From positions 1 to 35,585 of the forward strand of contig JALNVF010000011.1 in assembly GCA_023231445.1 (NCBI GenBank): DNA of 35,585 bases, written 5' to 3'. A model generated the notes under the pieces. That model searched no databases, was not told the DNA's origin, and worked only from the letters and a program-made list of their open reading frames with translations. Source of the stretch: Treponema sp. (GTDB lineage Bacteria > Spirochaetota > Spirochaetia > Treponematales > Treponemataceae). The translations under genes and the position numbers were made by a program. Each line of letters opens with the position of its first letter. The first letter of the stretch is position 1. This document shows positions 24,648 to 32,988 of this stretch, in pieces.

Positions 24648-26048
24648 ATGAATAGTATCACTAAAGCTGTAAAAATTCCTCTCGTTCTCAAAAAAATGCA
24701 CGAAATACTTGCATCCGGTGGATTCAAATCATATCTTGTCGGTGGCGCTGTACGGGATATGATTATGGGGAAAAAGCCACACGATTACGATGTCGCAACT
24801 GATGCAAGTCCGCGAAATGTGATGAAGCTTTTTTCCAGGGTAATTCCTACAGGAATAGAACACGGTACAGTGACAGTGCTTCTTATGGGATACAGTATTG
24901 AAATTACAACATTCCGTACAGAAAGTGGGTATAGTGACGGTCGTCATCCTGACAGTATTAAATATGCGGCAACAATTGAGGAAGATTTGTCTCGCCGTGA
25001 CTTTACAATGAATGCTATTGCAGTAGATCTTGCAGAAGGTTCAATTATAGACCCGTTTTCCGGACGTAGTGATATAAAAGCAAAACTGATACGCACCGTA
25101 GGAAATGCCCATGATCGTTTTTGTGAAGACGGACTCAGGCCTGTCAGAGCGCTACGTTTCGCAGCACAATTAGATTTTAGTATAGAAAAAGATACATATT
25201 TAAATATTTTTGAACAAGAAACGCTTTCTGTTGTGAGCAAGATATCAATTGAACGTTTTCGTGATGAGTTTACAAAAATACTTGCATCAAAAAAACCTTC
25301 TATTGGCTTAAAACTAATGGAAGAAACAGGGATAATGAATCTGTTTATTTCAGAGCTTATTCCGTGCAGAGGCTGTGCGCAGAAAGACATACGGGGATTT
25401 CATGAGTTTGACGTACTGGACCACCTTTTTTATGCATGTGATGGAGCCTCACCGGACAACCTTATTGTCCGCCTTGCAGCTTTATTTCACGATATCGGCA
25501 AACCTGCTGTAAAAAAAGTTGAACAAACAGATGCAGGTAATGTAAATACCTTCTACAACCATGAACAGAGAGGTGCGGTCATAACAAAAACTGTTCTTAC
25601 CCGGCTCCGTTATCCGACAAAAATTGTAAATGATGTCACACGTTTGGTAAAAGAACATATGTTTCACTATGAGCATACTTGGAGCGATGCCGCTGTCCGT
25701 CGCTTTATTGTCCGGGTAGGGATCGAATATCTTGATGATTTGTTCGATTTACGTCTTGCTGACATTTTCGGCATGCACCGTGTACCCGTACGTGTACACG
25801 ACAGCGAGGCAGGAATGAATCTTATCGAACTAAAAGATAGAATTACAAAAGTAGTGGCAGAAAAATCGGTAATGAGTCTGAGGAATCTGGCAATAAACGG
25901 TAAAGATCTTATAGCAGCTGGTATTCCGCCGGGAAAAGAGCTGGGAAGAATTCTCACTGAACTTTTCAGCACCGTTCTGGATGATCCTTCGCAGAATACC
26001 AGAGAAACATTATTAATAATCGCAAAAAATATTTATTATCGAAAATAA
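24648..26048 (+). CDS. cca: CCA-adding tRNA nucleotidyltransferase with HD domain
   Basis: 466 residues from the ATG at 24648 (the frame extends 10 codons upstream to a TTG inside thiN; less likely). Class II nucleotidyltransferase: YLVGGAVRD ending at Asp37, catalytic Asp46 and Asp48 in HDYDVATDASP, then SRRDFTMNAIA and GLRPVRALRFAAQL. HD phosphohydrolase domain with LFHDIGKP (His281-Asp282) and YNHEQRGA. CCA-adding is preferred over poly(A) polymerase because the three tRNA genes here lack CCA; the two activities cannot be separated by eye. No Shine-Dalgarno; TATAAT (24633-24638) lies 9 nt before the ATG. Confidence 0.88.
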   Translation: MNSITKAVKIPLVLKKMHEILASGGFKSYLVGGAVRDMIMGKKPHDYDVATDASPRNVMKLFSRVIPTGIEHGTVTVLLMGYSIEITTFRTESGYSDGRHPDSIKYAATIEEDLSRRDFTMNAIAVDLAEGSIIDPFSGRSDIKAKLIRTVGNAHDRFCEDGLRPVRALRFAAQLDFSIEKDTYLNIFEQETLSVVSKISIERFRDEFTKILASKKPSIGLKLMEETGIMNLFISELIPCRGCAQKDIRGFHEFDVLDHLFYACDGASPDNLIVRLAALFHDIGKPAVKKVEQTDAGNVNTFYNHEQRGAVITKTVLTRLRYPTKIVNDVTRLVKEHMFHYEHTWSDAAVRRFIVRVGIEYLDDLFDLRLADIFGMHRVPVRVHDSEAGMNLIELKDRITKVVAEKSVMSLRNLAINGKDLIAAGIPPGKELGRILTELFSTVLDDPSQNTRETLLIIAKNIYYRK

Positions 26049-26058
26049 TAAGTATGTA

Positions 26059-27150
26059 TCAAATTTCCATATTCATAACATGACGGACTTCGTTAAGCGT
26101 TTGAACTGCTATTTGGCGTGCTGCTTTTGCACCATCAAGGAGAACCTGCCGTATATATGCAGGATCAGCCTCTAATCGTTTCCGTTCCTCACGCAGCGGA
26201 CGAAGCTCTGTATTAAGAGCCTGCGTAAGTTCTGCCTTAAGTTTTCCACCTCCACCATCACCGATTCGAGACGCAACAGCATCAGGAGTTTCTTTTGTGC
26301 ATAAAGAAATAAGCATGAGCAGGTTTGCGACTTCCGGTCTGTTTACGGGGTCATATGTTATGGTGCGTTCTGCATCTGTTTTCGCTTTTTTAATAAGGGA
26401 TGCTGTTTCGTCTTCTGATGCACAAAGCATGATGGCATTACCCCGGCTTTTACTCATTTTTTGTCCGCCGTCGAGTCCTTTAATATTCGGAGTCTTGGAG
26501 AGCAGTGCATATGGTTCTGGAAACACAGGCTTCTGATCTATACAGAATTTTTCATTAAATTTACGTGCAATTTTACGTGTAAGTTCAAGGTGCGGAAGCT
26601 GATCTTTTCCGACAGGAACAACATTACCTTTACAGAAAAGAATATCACATGCCTGATGGACAGGATATGTATACATGCCTGCATTAACATTCGTTATACC
26701 GGCAGATTGTATTTCTTCTTTTACTGTCGGATTACGGGAAAGTTCTGCATTTGACACAAGTGTAAGAAACGGGATCATAAGCTGATTACATTCCGGCACA
26801 TAGCTGTGCGGATAGATAATAACATTTTTTCCCGGTTTTATACCGGCGGCAAGATAATCAATTACTAGTTGTTTTGTATTTTGACTTATTTCCTGATATG
26901 CATCATGATCCGTAAGTACCTGATAGTCAGCGATAAGAATCATAGAAGGTACGCCCAGATTCTGGAGACGAACCCGGTTCTGCAGCGAACCGAAATAATG
27001 ACCTATATGGAGCCGGCCTGTCGGACGATCACCGGTGAGCACACGGTATTTTTGAGGATTTACCAGAATATCAGCCTCTATATTTCTGCTCATTTCAAGA
27101 GCTGCTTCATACGTTCCGTTTACATCTGTTTCGTTTAGTTCATCTGGCAT
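26059..27150 (-). CDS. trpS: Tryptophanyl-tRNA synthetase
   Basis: 363 residues from the ATG at 27150, which has GGGAAG 5-6 nt upstream; an in-frame ATG 48 nt earlier lacks one. Class I synthetase: HIGHYFG from residue 48, KMSKS near 231-235 (GGQKMSKSRGN). The N-terminal YRVLTGDRPTGRLHIGH and an extension of about 35 residues before it are seen in one TrpRS subgroup. It charges tRNA-Trp. It is convergent with cca, with 10 bp between stops. Confidence 0.96.
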   Translation of the reverse strand: MPDELNETDVNGTYEAALEMSRNIEADILVNPQKYRVLTGDRPTGRLHIGHYFGSLQNRVRLQNLGVPSMILIADYQVLTDHDAYQEISQNTKQLVIDYLAAGIKPGKNVIIYPHSYVPECNQLMIPFLTLVSNAELSRNPTVKEEIQSAGITNVNAGMYTYPVHQACDILFCKGNVVPVGKDQLPHLELTRKIARKFNEKFCIDQKPVFPEPYALLSKTPNIKGLDGGQKMSKSRGNAIMLCASEDETASLIKKAKTDAERTITYDPVNRPEVANLLMLISLCTKETPDAVASRIGDGGGGKLKAELTQALNTELRPLREERKRLEADPAYIRQVLLDGAKAARQIAVQTLNEVRHVMNMEI

Positions 27151-27217
27151 GACTTCTTCCCTTTTCAATAAAATATTTATAACTACAGTATCACACAATG
27201 TTTTTTTTTGCTATATG

Positions 27218-27226
27218 TGTTATACT
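27218..27226 (+). promoter_or_regulatory. Extended -10 element upstream of folC
   Basis: TGTTATACT, i.e. TGn followed by TATACT, 19 nt before the folC ATG. No good -35 is visible, which is acceptable for extended -10 promoters. The folC ATG has no clear Shine-Dalgarno. Confidence 0.5.
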
Positions 27227-27245
27227 ATACACTACATAAAAAGAT

Positions 27246-28622
27246 ATGAGTGAAAAACAAGCAGTAAAAGTATTTCAGGAATGGCTTGACGGTTATCTTG
27301 ATTTTGAACGTCTTCCACAGAAAAATATATTCTGGCTCGATACAATAAAATTTCTGTGCAACAGATTCGGAAATCCTCAGAATGCCTCTCCCTGTTTTCA
27401 TGTTGCAGGTTCAAAAGGAAAAGGGTCTGTTTCAAAAATGATAGCGTGTATTCTGGAAGAAGCTGGTCTATCCTGTGGATTATATACGTCTCCGCATATA
27501 ATTGATTTTCGAGAACGCATAAGTACGGCTTTAGATTTTTTTCCTGAAAATATTTACGAATCGGCTATCAGAGAGATAGTGCCACGTATTGAATCAATAA
27601 TTCCTGAAGAACTTCCGGGCGGACGTTCAATTACATGGTTTGAACTTGTGACTTTATATGCTTTTCTCTGTTTCAGACATGCAAAGGTTGATTATGCGGT
27701 ATATGAAGTAGGAATGGGAGGACGTCTTGATGCAACGAACGTTGTAACACCCTGTGTATGCTGTATAACGCCAATAGAACTGGAGCATACAGAATATCTG
27801 GGGGATACGCTGGAAAAAATTGCAGGTGAAAAGGCTGGAATTATAAAGAAAGGTGTTCCTGTTATCGTAGCTGAACAGCAGACAGAATCCGTACGTGATG
27901 TTTTCCGGAAAAAAGCAATAGAAATCGGAACGGTGTGTAATTTTGTAGACAATTTAATAACATCTATCGATTATTCGTATTCTACAAGTGTTGAGTCAGC
28001 GGCAGAATCAGGAAGCAGAATTACATGCGGAATGCGCATACATATTGAAAGCAACCTTTTTTCCCGGCCTGTTGATACGGTATTGCAGCTTCTTGGCTCA
28101 ATACAAGCGAAAAACGCAGCTCAGGCCGCATTTGCAGTAAAGACCGTATTTCCTGATATGGATGAATCAATCATAGAAAGGGGGTTGTCAAAAGCAGTTT
28201 TGCCCGGCCGATTTGAAATAACATATACCCAAAAATACCCAAAACTTACTTATCTTATTCTTGATGGTGCACATACGGTAAACAGTATACGATACACAAT
28301 CGAAACGCTGAAAAGACTTTTTACTGACAGTACCCTGCATTTACTTTTTGCCTGTGCGGCAGATAAGGATGTAAGCGATATTGCACCAATATTTAAAGGG
28401 CTGTTTTCTAAAATAACGCTTACACGACCGGGAGGAACAAAACATTCTGATATTGAAAAAGAAAAATTGGCTTTTATAGATGCTGGTATGATATTTACTG
28501 CAGATACAGATTTTTCACAAGCAATACCTTCCGCTCTTTTACAGGCGGAAAGTAAAAACGCAGTATTGCTTGTTACTGGATCATTTTATCTAGTAGCCGA
28601 GGTTAAAAAATATATAAACTGA
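27246..28622 (+). CDS. folC: Folylpolyglutamate synthase / dihydrofolate synthase
   Basis: 458 residues. Mur-ligase superfamily: P-loop GSKGKGSVSKM from residue 55, TSPHIIDFRERI, YEVGMGGRLDATNVV, EHTEYLGDTLEKIAGEKAGIIK and the C-terminal YLILDGAHTVNS. It adds glutamate to (dihydro)pteroate or folates in the cytoplasm. Whether it has one or both activities cannot be read from sequence. It ends 15 bp from the convergent alr stop. Confidence 0.93.
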   Translation: MSEKQAVKVFQEWLDGYLDFERLPQKNIFWLDTIKFLCNRFGNPQNASPCFHVAGSKGKGSVSKMIACILEEAGLSCGLYTSPHIIDFRERISTALDFFPENIYESAIREIVPRIESIIPEELPGGRSITWFELVTLYAFLCFRHAKVDYAVYEVGMGGRLDATNVVTPCVCCITPIELEHTEYLGDTLEKIAGEKAGIIKKGVPVIVAEQQTESVRDVFRKKAIEIGTVCNFVDNLITSIDYSYSTSVESAAESGSRITCGMRIHIESNLFSRPVDTVLQLLGSIQAKNAAQAAFAVKTVFPDMDESIIERGLSKAVLPGRFEITYTQKYPKLTYLILDGAHTVNSIRYTIETLKRLFTDSTLHLLFACAADKDVSDIAPIFKGLFSKITLTRPGGTKHSDIEKEKLAFIDAGMIFTADTDFSQAIPSALLQAESKNAVLLVTGSFYLVAEVKKYIN

Positions 28623-28637
28623 TTTTTAAACATAAAA

Positions 28638-29792
28638 TCATACAATAACACGAGGAACCCGCTTTGTAATACCTGTCATAATTTCATACGCGATTGTACC
28701 AGTTCTCCGTGCAATATCTTCTGCATCCTGCAGTGCACCAGAGTTCTTTGGGCCAAAAAAAACAGCTTTATCCCACCGATGTACATCAGAATTATTTTTT
28801 CCTATATCTACCATACATTGATCCATACATATTCTTCCGACGACAGGATATGACTTCTCGTTAATTGCGACTGTCAGCCCGGGAGAAAAACGCCGCAAAA
28901 GTCCGTCTGCATATCCTATTGGAAGTACTGCTATATCTGTATCCCGTTCAACAGTCCACGTACGGCCGTAGGAAACGTATTTTCCTGCTTTGAATGGACG
29001 GATTGAAACAATTTCTGATTCGAGAGACATAACAGGTTCCAATTCGCATGGAATCCCCTTTACAGCAAAATATTCACGGTCGATTTGTCCGGCATAATAA
29101 CCATACGTAATAATTCCGGAACGTACCATATCGAGCTGCATTTCAGGATGATCAAGGAGTGCTGCAGAAGCGGCACAATGGCATATTCCCGGTTCAATTC
29201 CCGCCTTTTTTATTGCGTTTACAGACGATACGAATGTATCGAATTGCATCCTTGTGTAGATGCGGTCGGCATCATTTATTCCATCAGCAGATGAACAGTG
29301 TGTACATACGCCTTCCAGCGACAAATGTGCAGAACGTATTATAAAAGTTGCAGCTTCCACTGCTTCTTCCGGCATACAACCTATTCGTCCCATACCGGTA
29401 TCAACTGCCAGATGTACCGGAAATTTCGATTTATCATTAAATCTTCCTGCTGCTTTATCTAACGCTGTGATGTATTCTCTGTCAAACACAAACGGCGTGA
29501 TGTTATATCTTACGACAGATTCCATTTCATCTTTTGAGCACAGGCTGAGCATAAGAATCGGGCAGGATATACCGTTTTCGCGTAGTTCTATACCTTCATC
29601 CACGGTAGCAACTGCAAGATAAGAAGCGCCGCATTCAATAGCGGTTCGTGCAGTAAAAACTGCACCACACCCATATCCGTCAGCTTTTACCGCTATGCAC
29701 AGTTTTGTTTGAGGCCTTTGTATAAAAGAACGGATTACTCCAAGATTATGTTTTAAGTTATCACCATAAATTACAGCACGTGTACATCTCAT
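28638..29792 (-). CDS. alr: Alanine racemase
   Basis: 384 residues. PLP-dependent; makes D-alanine for peptidoglycan. PLP lysine Lys36 in AVKADGYGCGA, the second catalytic Tyr probably in YVSYGRTW, and VGRICMDQCMVDIG and IGYADGLLRR as further family motifs. No Shine-Dalgarno; the promoter -10 ends 8 nt before the ATG. It supplies the substrate of the wall-building enzymes encoded elsewhere in the window. Confidence 0.96.
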   Translation of the reverse strand: MRCTRAVIYGDNLKHNLGVIRSFIQRPQTKLCIAVKADGYGCGAVFTARTAIECGASYLAVATVDEGIELRENGISCPILMLSLCSKDEMESVVRYNITPFVFDREYITALDKAAGRFNDKSKFPVHLAVDTGMGRIGCMPEEAVEAATFIIRSAHLSLEGVCTHCSSADGINDADRIYTRMQFDTFVSSVNAIKKAGIEPGICHCAASAALLDHPEMQLDMVRSGIITYGYYAGQIDREYFAVKGIPCELEPVMSLESEIVSIRPFKAGKYVSYGRTWTVERDTDIAVLPIGYADGLLRRFSPGLTVAINEKSYPVVGRICMDQCMVDIGKNNSDVHRWDKAVFFGPKNSGALQDAEDIARRTGTIAYEIMTGITKRVPRVIV

Positions 29793-29800
29793 AGAATATG

Positions 29801-29829
29801 ATTTTAGGTATATAACACAATTTTATCAA
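29801..29829 (-). promoter_or_regulatory. alr promoter giving a near-leaderless mRNA
   Basis: -35 TTGATA (29829-29824, 5 of 6), 17 bp spacer, -10 TAAAAT (29806-29801, 5 of 6). The ATG is 8 nt past the -10, so the transcript starts at or within about 2 nt of it. Confidence 0.75.
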
Positions 29830-29846
29830 TACCATTAAAAAAATTA

Positions 29847-29875
29847 TTGAGATTTTCTTAGAAAAGCGGTATAAT
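29847..29875 (+). promoter_or_regulatory. Promoter of the lipoprotein-thrC unit
   Basis: -35 TTGAGA (29847-29852), exactly 17 bp spacer, -10 TATAAT (29870-29875, perfect). Leader about 30 nt with AAGG before the ATG at 29912. Back to back with the alr promoter, 17 bp between the -35 boxes. Confidence 0.88.
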
Positions 29876-29911
29876 AATGTCATTATATATTATAAGTAGT
29901 CAAGGCAAACT

Positions 29912-30925
29912 ATGAAAAAGATCCTTTATTTTAAGAAGTATTTTGTTTTTGTATGGTGTTTATGTGTACTGTTCTGGTCATGTACTACAATAAGGCTGAA
30001 GGAAAAAACAACAGAAGAAAAAACGGATGTTTTAAATGTAATTGAAAAAAAGAAAGTTTCATCTTTTTCAAATGAAAATGTTTCCGACGATATAGAAAAA
30101 AGGGCTTCTCAAACTGCTGAACAGCAATTTAAAGAAAAAATTGCAAATATTGATTTTTTAATCAAAGCGTCACCAGGTCAGACTTCGAAAAACATTGCAT
30201 TTACTACATCATATGTAGTAGAAGTTATTGATGCTTCAAAAAAGCCTGTTTCTGATTTTTCTGTCACAATTTCCTATCCTGCGTCGCGAATGAACGATAC
30301 AATCGTGTATGCAACGAAAATATTGAATACAGATTCTGACGGATTAATTACCTTTATGCCGGAAATACCGGAGTTTTCTTTTGATGATAAGATAACATTT
30401 TATCCTACTCCTATAAGTTCTGATCCTTCAATTATGCAGACTGCGTATGCTGCAGGAATTACGGCCTCATATAAAGTTATTACAGATTATCTTCATAAGC
30501 CAGGTGTTATTTATGTTTTTGATTTCAATGAAAATGACAACCCTGGTACCAATTCTCAGTATCTTCTGAAAGAACTTATCAATTCAGGAGTACGAGTTGG
30601 AAACTCTCCAATTCCAACTTCAAATTATCTTTCTCAATCTATTGAATCACTATACAGAGCGACATACAAGATCGTTGGAAACGCTTATTCTTTTATGATC
30701 TGTGGTTCTGTAAAATATGCAAAAAAAATTGAAACAGAAGAAGATGGAAAATACGTCTGCCAGCTAGTTGCTGATATACAGTGTATTGATATGAAAGATG
30801 GTTCTGTCATATATTCGACACAGCTGTCAGAAACTGCTGCTGCTGAATCAAAATACAAAGTAGCAGATACATGCAGGAAACTTCTTGCGGAAAAAACAGC
30901 GCATGCTATCTTATATGGTATGTAA
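29912..30925 (+). CDS. Lipoprotein of unknown function
   Basis: 337 residues. Basic start, hydrophobic core and a relaxed lipobox ending at Cys24 (VLFWSC), as in spirochaete lipoproteins. After a charged Lys/Glu-rich linker (about 30-75) comes a beta-rich middle domain (TTSYVVEVIDASKKPVSDFSVTI, an Ig-like pattern). The C-terminal domain (YVFDFNEN through AEKTAHAILYG) recalls the CsgG/LpoB/TolB-N-like fold; this is a weak inference. A strong promoter and AAGG ribosome site suggest good expression. thrC follows 34 nt later without a terminator. Confidence 0.82.
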   Translation: MKKILYFKKYFVFVWCLCVLFWSCTTIRLKEKTTEEKTDVLNVIEKKKVSSFSNENVSDDIEKRASQTAEQQFKEKIANIDFLIKASPGQTSKNIAFTTSYVVEVIDASKKPVSDFSVTISYPASRMNDTIVYATKILNTDSDGLITFMPEIPEFSFDDKITFYPTPISSDPSIMQTAYAAGITASYKVITDYLHKPGVIYVFDFNENDNPGTNSQYLLKELINSGVRVGNSPIPTSNYLSQSIESLYRATYKIVGNAYSFMICGSVKYAKKIETEEDGKYVCQLVADIQCIDMKDGSVIYSTQLSETAAAESKYKVADTCRKLLAEKTAHAILYGM

Positions 30926-30959
30926 GTACTGATTTATTTTATTATTGAAGGAAAACTGA

Positions 30960-32378
30960 ATGATTTACACAGACACACGGGATAAAACTGTAAAAACTGA
31001 TTTTCGTACCGCTGTTATGAATGGTATGAATTCAAAGACTGGCGGATTATATATTCCTGTTTCATATCCGAAACTAGATTCATCATTTATAAATAAAAAC
31101 CCGGCACCAACTTTTCGTGAAATTGCTTTAAGAATGGCCCTTCCCTATGTTGAAAGTGAAATTTCTGTCAATGAACTTACAGGCATCATAGAAGATGCAT
31201 ACCCTTTTTCTCCGAAAATTGTCCCACTAGATTCTATTACATATGTTCTTGAACTATTTCACGGACCGACATGTGCGTTTAAAGATTTTGGTGCTCGTTT
31301 TATGGCGCGCGTTATGTCATACTTCAACCGCAGTGAAAACGGGAGACTTCATATTCTGGTAGCAACCTCAGGAGATACAGGGAGTGCTGTTGGCAGCGCG
31401 TTTCATAATGTTCCTGGGCTTGATGTTACAATTCTTTATCCAGATGGTAAAGTAAGTCTGCTGCAGGAAAAACAACTTTCGACATTCACTGGTAACGTAC
31501 AAGCACTTAAGATTCAAGGTACATTTGACGATTGCCAGAAACTTGTAAAAACTGCATTTACCGACGATGAACTTCGGAAAACACTTCGTCTTTCATCTGC
31601 TAATTCCATCAATATTGCCCGTCTTTTGCCACAAAGTTTTTATTATATGTATTCAGCTCTTACTGTACGGGACCGGTGTGCGCTTGATAATAAAATCGAT
31701 AATCCGTCCATTGTAATGGTTGTACCGTCCGGAAACTTTGGAAATCTTACTTCCGGTCTTATAGCACGCGAAATGGGCGCTCCTATTGAAGGATTTGTTG
31801 CCGCAACAAATACGAACCGTACTATTCCTGACTGGATTGCTACAGGCAATTATAAAGCACGTCCATCGATTGAGACATATGCAAATGCAATGGATGTCGG
31901 AGCCCCCAGTAACTTTGAACGTATAGCAGCTATGTATACCCTCGAACAGGTACGTCATCTTTTTGCATCATATTGGCTTGATAATGACGGTATTATTAAG
32001 GCAATAAAATCATGTTATGACCGTACAGGTTACATTATTGATCCTCACGGTTCAATCGGCTGGAAGGCATGGGACGATATTCGTAGTGGATCTATGGAAA
32101 ATCTTATAGGAGGACTATCCTGCAGCTACGAAAAGCCCGGACTTACGCCCAATATACCTGACTGGGCACAGAAAGTTGTTGGAAAAAAATCTGTTGGTAT
32201 TCTTCTTGAAACTGCAGATCCGGCTAAGTTCGGCTCAACAGTTTCGTCTGCAATTGGGAGGGAGCCTTCAATTCCTTCAAGACTTGCTGAAGTACTGAAA
32301 CTTGAGGACCATGCGGTTCCGATGAAAAATGATTATCAACTATTCAAAACATGGTTGCTTGACAATCGGCATAAATAA
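30960..32378 (+). CDS. thrC: Threonine synthase
   Basis: 472 residues. PLP enzyme converting O-phosphohomoserine to threonine. N-terminal TGGLYIPVS, PLP lysine Lys108 in HGPTCAFKDFGARF, phosphate-binding ATSGDTGSAVGSAF, and VPSGNFGNLTSG. The length and motifs fit the fungal/proteobacterial (ThrC-like, longer) subgroup. AAGGA lies 7 nt before the ATG. A strong shared terminator lies 57 nt after the stop. Confidence 0.96.
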   Translation: MIYTDTRDKTVKTDFRTAVMNGMNSKTGGLYIPVSYPKLDSSFINKNPAPTFREIALRMALPYVESEISVNELTGIIEDAYPFSPKIVPLDSITYVLELFHGPTCAFKDFGARFMARVMSYFNRSENGRLHILVATSGDTGSAVGSAFHNVPGLDVTILYPDGKVSLLQEKQLSTFTGNVQALKIQGTFDDCQKLVKTAFTDDELRKTLRLSSANSINIARLLPQSFYYMYSALTVRDRCALDNKIDNPSIVMVVPSGNFGNLTSGLIAREMGAPIEGFVAATNTNRTIPDWIATGNYKARPSIETYANAMDVGAPSNFERIAAMYTLEQVRHLFASYWLDNDGIIKAIKSCYDRTGYIIDPHGSIGWKAWDDIRSGSMENLIGGLSCSYEKPGLTPNIPDWAQKVVGKKSVGILLETADPAKFGSTVSSAIGREPSIPSRLAEVLKLEDHAVPMKNDYQLFKTWLLDNRHK

Positions 32379-32434
32379 AACTAAGTTTTTTAGTCTGGTG
32401 TAGAAGGAAAACAATCTTTCATTATTTGATACGA

Positions 32435-32478
32435 AAAAAAAGAGCGATACCTACTGATAAAGGTATCGCTCTTTTTTT
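32435..32478. terminator. Bidirectional intrinsic terminator between thrC and dCMP deaminase
   Basis: Perfect 18-bp inverted repeat (32435-32452 with 32461-32478; core gagcgatacct) and an 8-nt loop, with A7 and T7 arms, so it works for both strands. Its right arm overlaps the stop codon of the deaminase gene by two bases. Confidence 0.95.
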
Positions 32479-32983
32479 ACATATTGGCATATTTCTGAAT
32501 TGTATCGTTCAGATGTTCTATCGGGATACCTGCCAGACGGAACATCTCAAGAGAATCTTCTTCATCGTGATAATGCATTTCGCATACTACACGCTTTATT
32601 CCACAGTTTATAATAAGCATTGCACATGTACGACATGGAGTCATTTTACAGTAAACAGTCGCTCCGTCTATTGCAATACCACGTTTTGCTGCCTGGCAGA
32701 TAGCATTCTGTTCAGCATGTACAGTTCGTACACAATGTTGTGAAATAGTACCATCGGAATGAATGACTTTTCTCATCAAATGGCCGACATCGTCACAGTG
32801 CGGCAGGCCAGCAGGAGATCCTACATACCCTGTTACCAGAATTTGATTATCTCTTGCAATTACACATCCTGATCTTCCCCGGTCGCAGGTCGCCCGTTTT
32901 GCAACTGTTCTGCAGACTTCCATAAAGTATTCATCCCATGTAGGGCGTATATATTTTTCGACACTTTTGTTTTTTTCTGCCAT
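32477..32983 (-). CDS. dCMP/cytidine deaminase, ComEB-like
   Basis: 168 residues. Zinc deaminase: HAE at 89-91 (VHAEQNAI) and PCRTC with Cys117 and Cys120. A further Cys/His-rich part (CDRGRSGCVIARDN, HCDDVGH) is typical of deoxycytidylate deaminases with a second zinc. It probably converts dCMP to dUMP for dTMP synthesis. It lies 5 nt after the purine permease and is co-transcribed with it, a nucleotide-supply pair. Confidence 0.92.
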   Translation of the reverse strand: MAEKNKSVEKYIRPTWDEYFMEVCRTVAKRATCDRGRSGCVIARDNQILVTGYVGSPAGLPHCDDVGHLMRKVIHSDGTISQHCVRTVHAEQNAICQAAKRGIAIDGATVYCKMTPCRTCAMLIINCGIKRVVCEMHYHDEEDSLEMFRLAGIPIEHLNDTIQKYANM

Positions 32984-32988
32984 AACAA

